Shown in pieces: positions 17,982 through 27,566 of a stretch of DNA of 64,000 bases (the first letter of the stretch is position 1; each line of letters opens with the position of its first letter). The notes under the pieces were generated by a model that was not told where the DNA came from, searched no databases, and was given only the letters and a program-made list of their open reading frames with translations. The translations under genes and the position numbers were made by a program. Origin of the DNA: Pelotomaculum sp. (GTDB lineage Bacteria; Bacillota; Desulfotomaculia; Desulfotomaculales; Pelotomaculaceae); NCBI GenBank assembly GCA_018435055.1, contig JAHDOA010000015.1:1-64000 (forward strand), written 5' to 3'.

Positions 17982-18662
17982 CTAAAACCCTCTCCTAAAT
18001 ACACTTTCAAAACTCTCAGCATAAATCATTCCAGCTTGACCCCCTCGGTAAGCAGCCAATCCTTTTAGTGCTTCTCTACTTCTTGGATGAGGATAATTTC
18101 TCATAACGCCCCTGTACTGTTCCAGGGCTTCTATCTTTTTATTGATAGCTTCTTCTCCAACTTCAATAAATGTGTTTGGATTGAACTGATTTATAGCTTT
18201 ATTCAATGACCATTCTGTCGCTGATGGTACTTCCATATAGAGCAGTTCCTTTAATGGCTTAGTTTCTGGCCTTCTTTGAAATAATCTTGCTGCTGCTTGA
18301 CAAGCAAGAGAGGTATGTAAGTGATCATTATTTAGGTCTGCCGGGTGATGTGTAAAAATTACTTCAGTTTCAGTCTCAATTATTGATTCTTCAATGAACT
18401 GCACAAGATTTAAGTGCGGCGCTGTATTAAACTGAATATTGGGATATTCACCTTTAATAACTCTTTTAACGCCTAATATATTTAATGAATTATTTACGTC
18501 TTCATAAAGCTCTTTAGTTGATGGACGGTGATTTCTTGCGTTCACTTCACCAGAAAGGATACAAACGTTTACTGAGTGACCTTCCTTTGCAAGTTTATAC
18601 ATAGTAGCGCCAGCCCCCAAAACTTCATCATCTGGATGAGCTACAACAATTAAATAATTCAT
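17982..18662 (-). CDS. PIG-L/LmbE family N-deacetylase
   Basis: The 226-residue enzyme has the zinc motif AHPDDEVLGAGATM at residues 8-21 and the second metal histidine in FTHHPADLNNDHLHTSL. The family removes N-acetyl groups from GlcNAc-type sugars, as in GlcNAc-PI, mycothiol and bacillithiol synthesis. As first gene of the cluster it likely acts on a sugar nucleotide or lipid-linked sugar before formylation or acetylation. The ATG at 18662 follows GAGGTGG with good spacing and is preferred over an in-frame GTG nine bases upstream. It leaves 22 bases to the formyltransferase start. Confidence 0.83.
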   Translation of the reverse strand: MNYLIVVAHPDDEVLGAGATMYKLAKEGHSVNVCILSGEVNARNHRPSTKELYEDVNNSLNILGVKRVIKGEYPNIQFNTAPHLNLVQFIEESIIETETEVIFTHHPADLNNDHLHTSLACQAAARLFQRRPETKPLKELLYMEVPSATEWSLNKAINQFNPNTFIEVGEEAINKKIEALEQYRGVMRNYPHPRSREALKGLAAYRGGQAGMIYAESFESVFRRGF

Positions 18663-18688
18663 TTTGACCACCTCATTGATGCAAACTA

Positions 18689-18889
18689 TTATATTCCTAC
18701 TTCAAAACTATATCCCTGGGTTTCTAAATTAACTTTTCTTTTATGTATTGCTTCATCTATAATGTAGGCTTTAATGCGATTGTTTTCATCTTTGGTATGT
18801 ATTGTTAGACTTTCAATCTTCATTTTTAAATCGGCTTCGGAGTTATCTATTTCAAGGTTCAATTCTTAAATCAAGTCCCTGATCTTCAT
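18689..18889 (-). pseudogene. Small unidentified ORF with an in-frame stop
   Basis: From an ATG at 18889, preceded by AAAGAGG, a 66-codon frame reads MKIRDLI, stop (TAA at 18866-18868), ELNLEIDNSEADLKMKIES and so on to KVNLETQGYSFEVGI with its own stop, 27 bases before the PIG-L gene. The residues on both sides of the stop read as one charged, probably helical protein. Either the gene is inactivated or translation restarts at the internal ATG at 18823 (44 residues). No family is recognised. The 270 bases upstream (18890-19160) show no gene. Confidence 0.4.
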
Positions 18890-19160
18890 ATTTATAAACC
18901 TCTTTATATCGCTCTTAACCAGCATGACATATCAAGAAGCAAAGGATTTTTCTGCAACCCTTGTCATTACTGGCTTAGAGTCCTATTTATCCATTTCCCA
19001 TACTCACGGCTTAAATTTCGGGTGCTAACCACCCCCGTTTATGCCATATGTTGTATATGGGCATATGCTCCCTACAATATGTTGGTTTGCAAAATTGCAA
19101 TTCTTATTTGTTTTTCAAGAAACATCAAGATCTGTTTGGCTAACTGTGGGTTATTTAGCT

Positions 19161-19547
19161 TTATAGATAAGGAACACTTCCATTGTCTCCACCGTCATCA
19201 GTTCCATTAGTTTTATCTTTAAAATGCAAATTACAACGAACCATCCCGTTCGCATATTTTATTTCCCCATTAGTGGGACATATGCTACCCCCACATTTTT
19301 GTAGATAATCCTTAAATTCATAAGCTGTGTGCTCCTTATTCTCCATAAGTAAATGGCTATGATACATCCCTTCAAACTGAACACAATTAGCATTACATGT
19401 TTGCCTAATGGCTTTTTCTATATAACCTTTATATAAAAAAATTGTTCCTGAAAATATAATTACACCAATAACCATAACAACTGTAAGTTCAACTAAAGTA
19501 AAACCCTGGTCATGGGCTATTCTGCTTTTCTCCAATTTTAACCTCAT
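19161..19547 (-). CDS. Type IV prepilin-like protein
   Basis: The protein has the prepilin cleavage and assembly motif GFTLVELTVVMVIGVIIFSG: a short basic leader, glycine-phenylalanine cleavage site, glutamate at +5 and a hydrophobic helix. The remaining about 85 residues form a small globular domain with four cysteines. The frame can start at the ATG at 19547, which lacks a Shine-Dalgarno, or at a TTG at 19535, which follows GAGG. The second gives an 11-residue leader, typical of prepilins. No pilus assembly gene is nearby, so it must use machinery encoded elsewhere. A candidate riboswitch and hairpin lie upstream. Confidence 0.75.
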   Translation of the reverse strand: MRLKLEKSRIAHDQGFTLVELTVVMVIGVIIFSGTIFLYKGYIEKAIRQTCNANCVQFEGMYHSHLLMENKEHTAYEFKDYLQKCGGSICPTNGEIKYANGMVRCNLHFKDKTNGTDDGGDNGSVPYL

Positions 19548-19556
19548 GCAAAACAA

Positions 19557-19579
19557 GGAACGTCATCATCATGACGTCC
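19557..19579 (-). terminator. Perfect-arm hairpin before the prepilin gene, attenuator candidate
   Basis: On the minus strand GGACGTCAT and ATGACGTTCC form a 9-10 bp stem around a four-base loop, followed directly by TTGTTTTG. It sits immediately before the prepilin start and about 80 bases after the candidate c-di-GMP aptamer, the position expected for a riboswitch-controlled terminator. The T-tract is short, so termination strength is uncertain. Confidence 0.5.
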
Positions 19580-19659
19580 TGGATTTAAGACTGTTGTAAG
19601 CTCCCAAGCCACATACAGTCTCTATCAGCTTATTAAATTGTGATCGGGTTGTTTTGAGC

Positions 19660-19735
19660 AAAAGAAACTAATCCTCCTGGTAGCACTAAATAGGTTTTAT
19701 CCCATTATTCGACAGTGGTTTTGCTAATTCCTTCT
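19660..19735 (-). promoter_or_regulatory. Candidate c-di-GMP-I (GEMM) riboswitch aptamer, degenerate
   Basis: Read on the minus strand, GGAATTA can pair with TAGTTTC (7 bp, two wobble pairs), enclosing GCAAAACC, a hairpin CCACTGT-CGAA-TAATGG, GGGATAAAACC and GCTACCAGGAGG. This resembles the order GCAAACC, P2 with GNRA-like loop, GGGACGCAAAGCC and the CAGG-containing third stem of GEMM-I aptamers. The conserved GACGCAAAGC is changed, so it may be a decayed or distant member. GEMM riboswitches often precede pilin genes in Clostridia, which supports the reading. Confidence 0.33.
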
Positions 19736-19778
19736 TTTTAGTGAAGGATTATGAAAAATCTTGGCGCACAAATATTAC

Positions 19779-20573
19779 TTATCTTGTAAATATTTGTTTT
19801 AAAAATTGCGAAATACCACGACCGGCGGGTTTTATATTCTTAATCTCGCCGGTTTTAATGCCCAGGCCCTGTATTGCCCGGTGCGGGTTTCCGGCTACCA
19901 GGTTTTGGGTTTCATCCGTACCTACCAGCCGCGAGGCTTCTTTTAACGCGTCCGTTAGGACAGGCGCCCTTCCGCCGCTGCTGTGCGCGTCGGAGGCGAT
20001 AAAGTGGACGCAGCCCTGCTTGAGAAAGGTCCTGGCGGTAGTTGCGGCGGCAGTTCCCATCAGCCCGGTCAGGCTGCCGCTGGTAACTTGCGCCAGGGCG
20101 CCGCGTCTAACCAGCTCGTGGAGGTGGCGCGGGCTCCGGGCAAAAGCGGCGTTGCGCTCCGGATGGGCGATGACCGGCGTCACGCCCTGCAACTGCAGTT
20201 CGTAGAACACCAGGTCCGTATGATCGGGCACTAAATCGGCGGGGAGTTCTACCAGCAGGTAGCGACCGGTATCGTTGATGGTCAGGAGTTCGCCCCGGCT
20301 CATCCGCTGGGGCAGATCGGACTCCAGGCGGTATTCCGCGCCGGGTAGGATATCCAGGGGTATGCTGTTGTCTGCAAAAGCCCTGCGGAGTTGCGCCGTC
20401 GCCTCCAGGATTGTTTCCCTGCTGTGGGGATACAGTCCTGTGATCACATGGGGCGTGGCTACTATCGCGCGGATGCCGTCAGCGGCGGCAAGCCGCCCCA
20501 TGGCCAGGGACTCCTGCAGGCTGCCGGCGCCGTCGTCGAGCTCCGGCAGGATATGGCTGTGTATATCAATCAT
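19779..20573 (-). CDS. CpsB/YwqE-type PHP-domain protein tyrosine phosphatase
   Basis: The 264-residue PHP protein begins MIDIHSHILPELDDGA and has all metal motifs of the CpsB group: ATPHVI, GAEYRLESDL, VIAHPERN and FIASDAHSS. CpsB enzymes dephosphorylate the tyrosine-rich tail of the BY-kinase that controls capsule polymerisation. No BY-kinase or Wzz-type gene is in the window; one may exist elsewhere or may have been lost. The gene sits at the edge of the polysaccharide cluster but has the high GC of the genome backbone. Confidence 0.85.
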   Translation of the reverse strand: MIDIHSHILPELDDGAGSLQESLAMGRLAAADGIRAIVATPHVITGLYPHSRETILEATAQLRRAFADNSIPLDILPGAEYRLESDLPQRMSRGELLTINDTGRYLLVELPADLVPDHTDLVFYELQLQGVTPVIAHPERNAAFARSPRHLHELVRRGALAQVTSGSLTGLMGTAAATTARTFLKQGCVHFIASDAHSSGGRAPVLTDALKEASRLVGTDETQNLVAGNPHRAIQGLGIKTGEIKNIKPAGRGISQFLKQIFTR

Positions 20574-20785
20574 TTCAGAATGCTCCTTATAAAAAATTGC
20601 GGCAGCGCGGTAAAAATTGCTGTGTTATTAATATTTTAACATACCTCGAAAATGATAAAAAGGGAATTTTTGCCGGTCTTGTCCCTCTTTGGAAAAGTAT
20701 AATTTTAATAATGCAGTATACATGGGATTAATAGCTTGTATATATTAGCAAATATAGTTACAATTCTATAAAAGGAGTGAAGTAA

Positions 20786-21421
20786 ATGTTTGTACGCGAT
20801 TATATGGCGAGGGCGCCGATCTCTATCCCTGTGGATACCCCGGTTTTCAAAGCTCTGGCAATAATGAAAAACAATAAAATCAGACATTTGCCGGTTGTTT
20901 CGGACAAAGGCAAACTCCTGGGAATGGTTACAGAAAAAAACCTGTTCTATCTGGCGCCGTCGCCGGCAACATCCCTCAGTATTTTTGAGATAAATTCCCT
21001 GATGGCCGAAATCAAGGTGGCCGAAGCAATGAAGGAAATACCGCCGGTATCGCCCGACACCACCCTGGAGGAAGCCGCGCTGCTGATGAGGGAACAGAGG
21101 ACTAACGGCATCCCGGTGGTCGAAGGGGATACCCTGGTCGGGCTGATCACCGAAAGTGACATCTTTGAAGCGTTGGCCAAGTTATTCGGCTACGGCAAGC
21201 CGGGTATCAGGATGGTTGTCGAGGCCAAGGACAGTCTGGGACTAATCGCCGACATCACAAAGATTATTAAGGATTTTGACATTGTCATCAGGAGCATCGT
21301 CACGATTCCGAAAGAAGATTTCAAAACAGACGTTGTGCTCAGGCTCAGTATTACTGATCCGGCCCCCCTGGTTGAGGTTCTGGAGAAGAATGGGTTTACG
21401 GTGTCAAATATTTTGGGGTAA
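20786..21421 (+). CDS. CBS-pair and ACT domain protein (AcuB-like)
   Basis: The 211-residue protein has two CBS domains (about residues 1-60 and 72-130; IRHLPVVSDKGKLLGMVTE and TNGIPVVEGDTLVGLITESD) followed by an ACT-like domain (about 138-211; DSLGLIADITKIIKDFDI). The same arrangement is found in AcuB, which binds adenine nucleotides and affects acetoin or acetyl-CoA metabolism in Bacillus. No acetoin genes lie nearby, so the ligand and role are open. AAAGGAGTG precedes the ATG by about 7 bases. It is transcribed divergently from the CpsB-like gene across a 212-base gap. Confidence 0.8.
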   Translation: MFVRDYMARAPISIPVDTPVFKALAIMKNNKIRHLPVVSDKGKLLGMVTEKNLFYLAPSPATSLSIFEINSLMAEIKVAEAMKEIPPVSPDTTLEEAALLMREQRTNGIPVVEGDTLVGLITESDIFEALAKLFGYGKPGIRMVVEAKDSLGLIADITKIIKDFDIVIRSIVTIPKEDFKTDVVLRLSITDPAPLVEVLEKNGFTVSNILG

Positions 21422-21535
21422 ATTTCCTTGCAGCCAATAAAAAATACCAAAGTAGTAACCAAAATATTTCCATTATCATACCATAACATATACACACATT
21501 ATTTCGTGTAATACTGGTAGAAGGAGGTTGCTATA

Positions 21536-21649
21536 ATGGCTTTTGGAACCGGTGTGGGGACTGGCGCAGGCTGTGGCGGCGGCAGCTCAGTATTTATCAT
21601 TTTCTTGATTCTCATTTTACTGGTAATGAGCATGGGCTTTTTTATTTAA
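21536..21649 (+). CDS. YjcZ-like 37-residue sporulation miniprotein
   Basis: A strong Shine-Dalgarno (AGAAGGAGG) precedes an ATG at 21536. The 37 residues consist of a glycine-rich head (FGTGVGTGAGCGGGSS) and one hydrophobic helix (VFIIFLILILLVMSMGFF), the hallmark of YjcZ-family small membrane proteins linked with sporulation. A bidirectional terminator follows 40 bases later, so it may be a single-gene transcript. The role is known only by family association. Confidence 0.75.
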   Translation: MAFGTGVGTGAGCGGGSSVFIIFLILILLVMSMGFFI

Positions 21650-21689
21650 CCGGTAGGCGCAACTAGCCGGCAAAAATGGTAAGGCGGGC

Positions 21690-21728
21690 AAAAAGACTGA
21701 TCTGATGGCAAATCCGATCAGTCTTTTT
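21690..21728. terminator. Bidirectional rho-independent terminator
   Basis: AAAAAGACTGATC at 21690-21702 pairs perfectly with GATCAGTCTTTTT at 21716-21728 around a 13-base loop. The A-run and T-run serve both strands: the miniprotein gene from the left and the chaperone operon from the right. Confidence 0.9.
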
Positions 21729-21776
21729 GGATATAGCCGCAATTTGGACAGGGGATTTAAGATCTATTTTTTTCAT

Positions 21777-22073
21777 CTAAATTCTTCTCAGGCGGTCGAT
21801 TTCTTCCTGGAGGGCTTCGATTCTTTCCAGCAGGTCCAGGATTATGGCTGCGCCGCTGAGGTTAACGCCCAGGCTGCGGCGCAGGCGCTGCAGTTTGGCC
21901 AGGCGCGCCGCGTGCCTGAGCCTGATATGGCCCTCTTTTATATCCAGGATGCCGTACTCGGCCAGCAGCTGCGCCATTTCCGGGTGGATTTCCAGGCTGC
22001 CCAGGTCAATCCAGGCATCGTCATCACCGGTGGATAGGACATGGCGGTATATTTGCAGATAATATTTTTCCAC
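21777..22073 (-). CDS. CbpM-like chaperone modulator
   Basis: The 98-residue protein has a MerR-like helical layout: WIDLGSLEIHPEMAQLLAEYG, then LRHAARLAKLQRLRRSLGVNL and a C-terminal coiled coil (LLERIEALQEEIDRLRR). This matches CbpM, which binds the J-domain of CbpA in Enterobacteria and controls its activity. It follows the dnaJ-like gene by four bases, as cbpM follows cbpA. The start codon and coupling are clear; the modulating function is inferred from family and position. Confidence 0.75.
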   Translation of the reverse strand: MEKYYLQIYRHVLSTGDDDAWIDLGSLEIHPEMAQLLAEYGILDIKEGHIRLRHAARLAKLQRLRRSLGVNLSGAAIILDLLERIEALQEEIDRLRRI

Positions 22074-22077
22074 CCGA

Positions 22078-23076
22078 TCACACCCCTTTCCTGAGCGAAG
22101 CCAGTTCCCGGTAGAGCTTCTCTTCTTCAGCCGATAGGCGTTCGGGGATATCTATTTTAACCACCACATACTCATCGCCCCGCCCTTTTTGATAGGGCAG
22201 GCCTTTGCCCCTCAGGCGCAGCCGTTTGCCGGCCCGTGCCCCCGGTGGTACTTTCATCAACACAGGCCCGTCGAGGGTGGGCACGGAAACCCGATCTCCC
22301 AGCACGGCCTGCTCCGGGCGCAGGACGACTTCTGTTTCCAGATCCTCGCCGCGGACCTTGAATACCTGGTGGGGCAGCAGTTTTACCTTGAGGTAAAGGT
22401 CGCCTCTGGTTCCGCCGCTTATTCCTTCTCCGCCCTGGCCTTTGAGCCGGATCCTGCTGCCGTCGCGTACACCCGGGGGGATTTTTACCGCCAGCGTCCT
22501 GGCGCCGGCGGTTTCACCGGCGCCGCCGCAACGCCGGCAGAAGGCGTTGTTCTCTATGCCGGTACCGCCGCATTCCCGGCATATTTCCCGGGTGGACAGC
22601 TGCAGCGATTTTTCCCCGCCGCGGTATGCTTCCTCCAGTGATAGTTCAAGTTCGCTTTCAATATCCTGCCCGCGCGCCGGACCGGCCCTGCGGGCAGTCC
22701 TGGTCGCGCGGCCGAATGGTGATCCCCCGCCAAACAGTGTTTCAAAAAAGTCGCTGAAGCCGCTGGCGCCTGCCCCGTCGCCGGTACTGGTATAGAAATG
22801 GAATCCCTCCATATCCGGCGGCGGCCGGAAATCCTGGCCGTCCCGCCAGTTTTGGCCTAACTGATCGTATTTGGCCCGCTTCTCCTTGTCACTCAAAACT
22901 TCGTATGCTTCGTTAATCTGCTTGATCTTTTCCTCGGCTGTTTCCTTGTCCTTGCCGGTGTGCAGATCGGGATGCCACTTGCGGGCTAATTTCCGGTAGG
23001 CCGTTTTGATCTCTTTTTCTGTTGCGCTGCGGCTTACGCCCAGGATCTCGTAATAATCGCGAAATGATACGCTCAT
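22078..23076 (-). CDS. DnaJ/CbpA-type co-chaperone with a half zinc finger
   Basis: The 332-residue J-protein has an N-terminal J-domain (residues 7-70, HPD at 35-37), a G/F-rich linker (about 98-122) and two C-terminal substrate-binding domains ([36 protein letters not shown]). Between them are only two CxxCxGxG motifs, at 166-173 and 180-187; classical DnaJ has four and CbpA has none. It is therefore intermediate and can hold at most one zinc site of this type. It stimulates DnaK ATPase through HPD. The gene lies three bases after dnaK and before cbpM. Confidence 0.85.
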   Translation of the reverse strand: MSVSFRDYYEILGVSRSATEKEIKTAYRKLARKWHPDLHTGKDKETAEEKIKQINEAYEVLSDKEKRAKYDQLGQNWRDGQDFRPPPDMEGFHFYTSTGDGAGASGFSDFFETLFGGGSPFGRATRTARRAGPARGQDIESELELSLEEAYRGGEKSLQLSTREICRECGGTGIENNAFCRRCGGAGETAGARTLAVKIPPGVRDGSRIRLKGQGGEGISGGTRGDLYLKVKLLPHQVFKVRGEDLETEVVLRPEQAVLGDRVSVPTLDGPVLMKVPPGARAGKRLRLRGKGLPYQKGRGDEYVVVKIDIPERLSAEEEKLYRELASLRKGV

Positions 23077-23079
23077 TTG

Positions 23080-24972
23080 CTATTTTTCCTCAAATTCGGC
23101 GTCGACGACATCTTCACCGCCCTGTGGCGCGGCGCCGCCTCCGCCGGGCGCGCCGCCCGGTGTACCGCCGGCCTGCCCGTAAGCCGCTTGCGATAGTGAA
23201 TAGGCCGCCTGCTGCAGGTCGCTCTGCAGGGAGCGGATGCGGTCGACGGGCGCGTTTTCTTTCAAAGCGGCCCGCAGGTCGCCCAGCAGCTGCTCCGCGC
23301 GGGCTTTCTCGTGCACCGGTATTTTGTCCCCCAGATCCTTCAGCTGGCGGTCTACCTGGTAGGCCAGTGAGTCTGCCTCGTTGCGGGCTTCTATTTCTTC
23401 TTTTCTTTTTTTGTCTTCGGCCGCGTTTACAGCGGCATCGTTGATCATCCGGTCGATTTCCGATTTGTCCAGGCTGGTCGAACCGCTGATGGTAATGTTC
23501 TGCTCCTTGCCGGTACCTTTGTCCCTGGCGCCGACTTTTAAAATGCCGTTGGCGTCGATATCAAAGGTCACTTCAATTTGCGGTACGCCCCTGGGCGCCA
23601 TCGGGATGCCGTCCAGTTTAAACTGGCCCAGAGACCGGTTATCCCGCGCCATTTCACGCTCGCCCTGCAGGACGTTGATATCAACTGCAGGCTGGTTGTC
23701 GTCAGCTGTGCTGAAAACCTGGCTGCGCCGCACGGGAATAGTGGTATTGCGTTCAATTATTTTGGACATAATCCCGCCCAGTGTTTCCACGCCCAGCGAC
23801 AGGGGTGTAACGTCAAGCAGCAGCACGTCTTTTACTTCTCCCGCCAGCACGCCGCCCTGGATGGAGGCGCCGATGGCCACGACCTCGTCGGGGTTCACAC
23901 CCATGTGCGGGTCCTTGCCGCCGGTCAGCGAGCGCACCAGCTTTTGCACCGCCGGTATACGGGTGGAACCACCCACTAATATAACTTCGTCGATATCCTT
24001 TTCAGTCAGTTTGGCGTCAGCCAGGGCGGCTGTTACCGGCCCGCGGCAGCGTTCCACCAGATGGGCGGTAAGGTCGTCGAATTTGGCGCGGGTTAATTTC
24101 ATATCAAGGTGTTTGGGGCCGTTGGCGTCGGCCGTGATGAAGGGCAGGTTGATCGCGGTTTCCATAGTTGCGGAAAGCTCCATTTTAGCTTTTTCCGCTG
24201 CCTCGATCAGACGCTGCAGAGCCTGCTTGTCATTGCGCAGGTCAATGCCGTAATCCCTCTTAAACCCGTCGGCCAGCCAGTCGACCACCGCCTTGTCAAA
24301 ATTGTCGCCGCCCAGGTGGGTGTCGCCGTTTGTCGATTTCACCTCAAAAACTCCGTCCCCCACCTCCAGGATGGACACGTCGAATGTCCCGCCGCCGAGG
24401 TCAAAAACCATGATCGTCTCGTTCGCCTGTTTATCCAGGCCATAGGCCAGCGCCGCCGCCGTCGGCTCATTGATGATGCGCAGGACGTTCAGCCCGGCTA
24501 TCTTCCCGGCGTCTTTGGTGGCGCTGCGCTGGGAGTCATTGAAGTAAGCCGGCACCGTAATCACAGCGTCGGTGATTTTTTCACCCAGGTATTTGGAAGC
24601 GTCGTCCACCAGCTTGCGCATCACCAGGGCGGAGATTTCCTCCGGGGCCATATCTCTGCCGCGAATATCAAAACGGACGGCGTCGTTTGACCCGGATTTG
24701 ATTTTATATGGAACCAGTTTTCGCTCGTCTGCCACTTCGGAAAAGCGGCGACCGATAAAACGTTTTATAGAATAGAGAGTATTCTCCGGGTTTAACACGG
24801 ATTGGCGGCGGGCTACCTTGCCGGCCAGCCTTTCTCCGTCTTCTTTAAAGGCAACAACGGAAGGCGTGGTCCGGTCGCCTTCGCTGTTTACTATAACTGT
24901 TGGTTTTCCTCCTTCCATTACCGCTATTACTGAGTTTGTAGTGCCAAGGTCAATTCCTACAGTTTTTCCCAT
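23080..24972 (-). CDS. dnaK: Hsp70 chaperone DnaK
   Basis: The 630-residue protein is full length. The nucleotide-binding domain shows [67 protein letters not shown] and [14 protein letters not shown]; the substrate domain has [16 protein letters not shown] and the C-terminus ends [10 protein letters not shown]. It leads an operon dnaK-dnaJ-cbpM without hrcA or grpE, unlike the usual Firmicutes heat-shock operon. No CIRCE inverted repeat is visible in the 160-base leader, so control by HrcA is unlikely. The genome probably has another hrcA-grpE-dnaK-dnaJ locus, making this a paralogue; this is an inference. Confidence 0.95.
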   Translation of the reverse strand: MGKTVGIDLGTTNSVIAVMEGGKPTVIVNSEGDRTTPSVVAFKEDGERLAGKVARRQSVLNPENTLYSIKRFIGRRFSEVADERKLVPYKIKSGSNDAVRFDIRGRDMAPEEISALVMRKLVDDASKYLGEKITDAVITVPAYFNDSQRSATKDAGKIAGLNVLRIINEPTAAALAYGLDKQANETIMVFDLGGGTFDVSILEVGDGVFEVKSTNGDTHLGGDNFDKAVVDWLADGFKRDYGIDLRNDKQALQRLIEAAEKAKMELSATMETAINLPFITADANGPKHLDMKLTRAKFDDLTAHLVERCRGPVTAALADAKLTEKDIDEVILVGGSTRIPAVQKLVRSLTGGKDPHMGVNPDEVVAIGASIQGGVLAGEVKDVLLLDVTPLSLGVETLGGIMSKIIERNTTIPVRRSQVFSTADDNQPAVDINVLQGEREMARDNRSLGQFKLDGIPMAPRGVPQIEVTFDIDANGILKVGARDKGTGKEQNITISGSTSLDKSEIDRMINDAAVNAAEDKKRKEEIEARNEADSLAYQVDRQLKDLGDKIPVHEKARAEQLLGDLRAALKENAPVDRIRSLQSDLQQAAYSLSQAAYGQAGGTPGGAPGGGGAAPQGGEDVVDAEFEEK

Positions 24973-25139
24973 TGCCCCAACCCTCCTAAAAATTAGACTA
25001 TCTTATTTGGTAGCATACCCCAATTTTATAGAAAAGTTATTAAAAAATAATAACAAAAATCTTAAGTACTGATTAATTTTTACCTTTGAGGAGGGTTGGG
25101 GACATCATCTGCTGTCATCCAACCGCCGGCTGAACATTA

Positions 25140-27164
<2,025 letters not shown>

Positions 27165-27218
27165 CTGATGATCCTCACTTTTATTATTTTTAATTTCGCC
27201 GCCTTAAATTTCACCGCC

Positions 27219-27380
27219 TTACTTGTAGCTTATTTCATTATCCTCGCGCCATTCGACGGCGATTTGTTTTAACGCTTCGTCCCGATATTTGTACCAGTGC
27301 CCGGCTATATTATATTTATGTATATTATCTTGCGATTCCATTCCCTGAATAATTTCATCCAGGTCGACAACAATTTTCAT
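27219..27380 (-). CDS. Small conserved-looking hypothetical protein, 53 residues
   Basis: From the ATG at 27380, after GGGAGTG, the frame reads MKIVVDLDEIIQGMESQDNI and ends EWREDNEISYK. The longer frame reported from 27425 has no ribosome site. The protein is acidic, has no membrane segment, and no family is recognised. Its clear ribosome site and codon use like the neighbouring genes support it as real. It stands alone between transketolase and the MacB permease. Confidence 0.55.
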   Translation of the reverse strand: MKIVVDLDEIIQGMESQDNIHKYNIAGHWYKYRDEALKQIAVEWREDNEISYK

Positions 27381-27493
27381 GTAAATCACTCCCGGCCAAA
27401 AAAAATGGTGTCTGTGCAGGCACAATACACCATAATTATACAGGTTATCATAGTATCGTTCAATATGCCGTGTTCTGTCCCGTCTCTGGCCAC

Positions 27494-27566
27494 CTTATAC
27501 TATTGCACTTTTCTTTACTACTCCCAGTCCGGCCCTTATACTTTTACACTTTTCATTACTACTCCC
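27494..27566. repeat. Two-copy direct repeat overlapping the permease stop
   Basis: A 32-base unit running CTTATACT...TTTACTACTCCC is present at 27494-27525 and 27535-27566, 41 bases apart, with four differences. The second copy contains the stop codon of the MacB-type permease (27559-27561), so the first copy is a duplicate of the gene's 3' end. Confidence 0.75.

Noticed and set aside
24973-25139. Looked for a CIRCE element upstream of dnaK
   Set aside because: No TTAGCACTC-N9-GAGTGCTAA inverted repeat or close variant was found on either strand.
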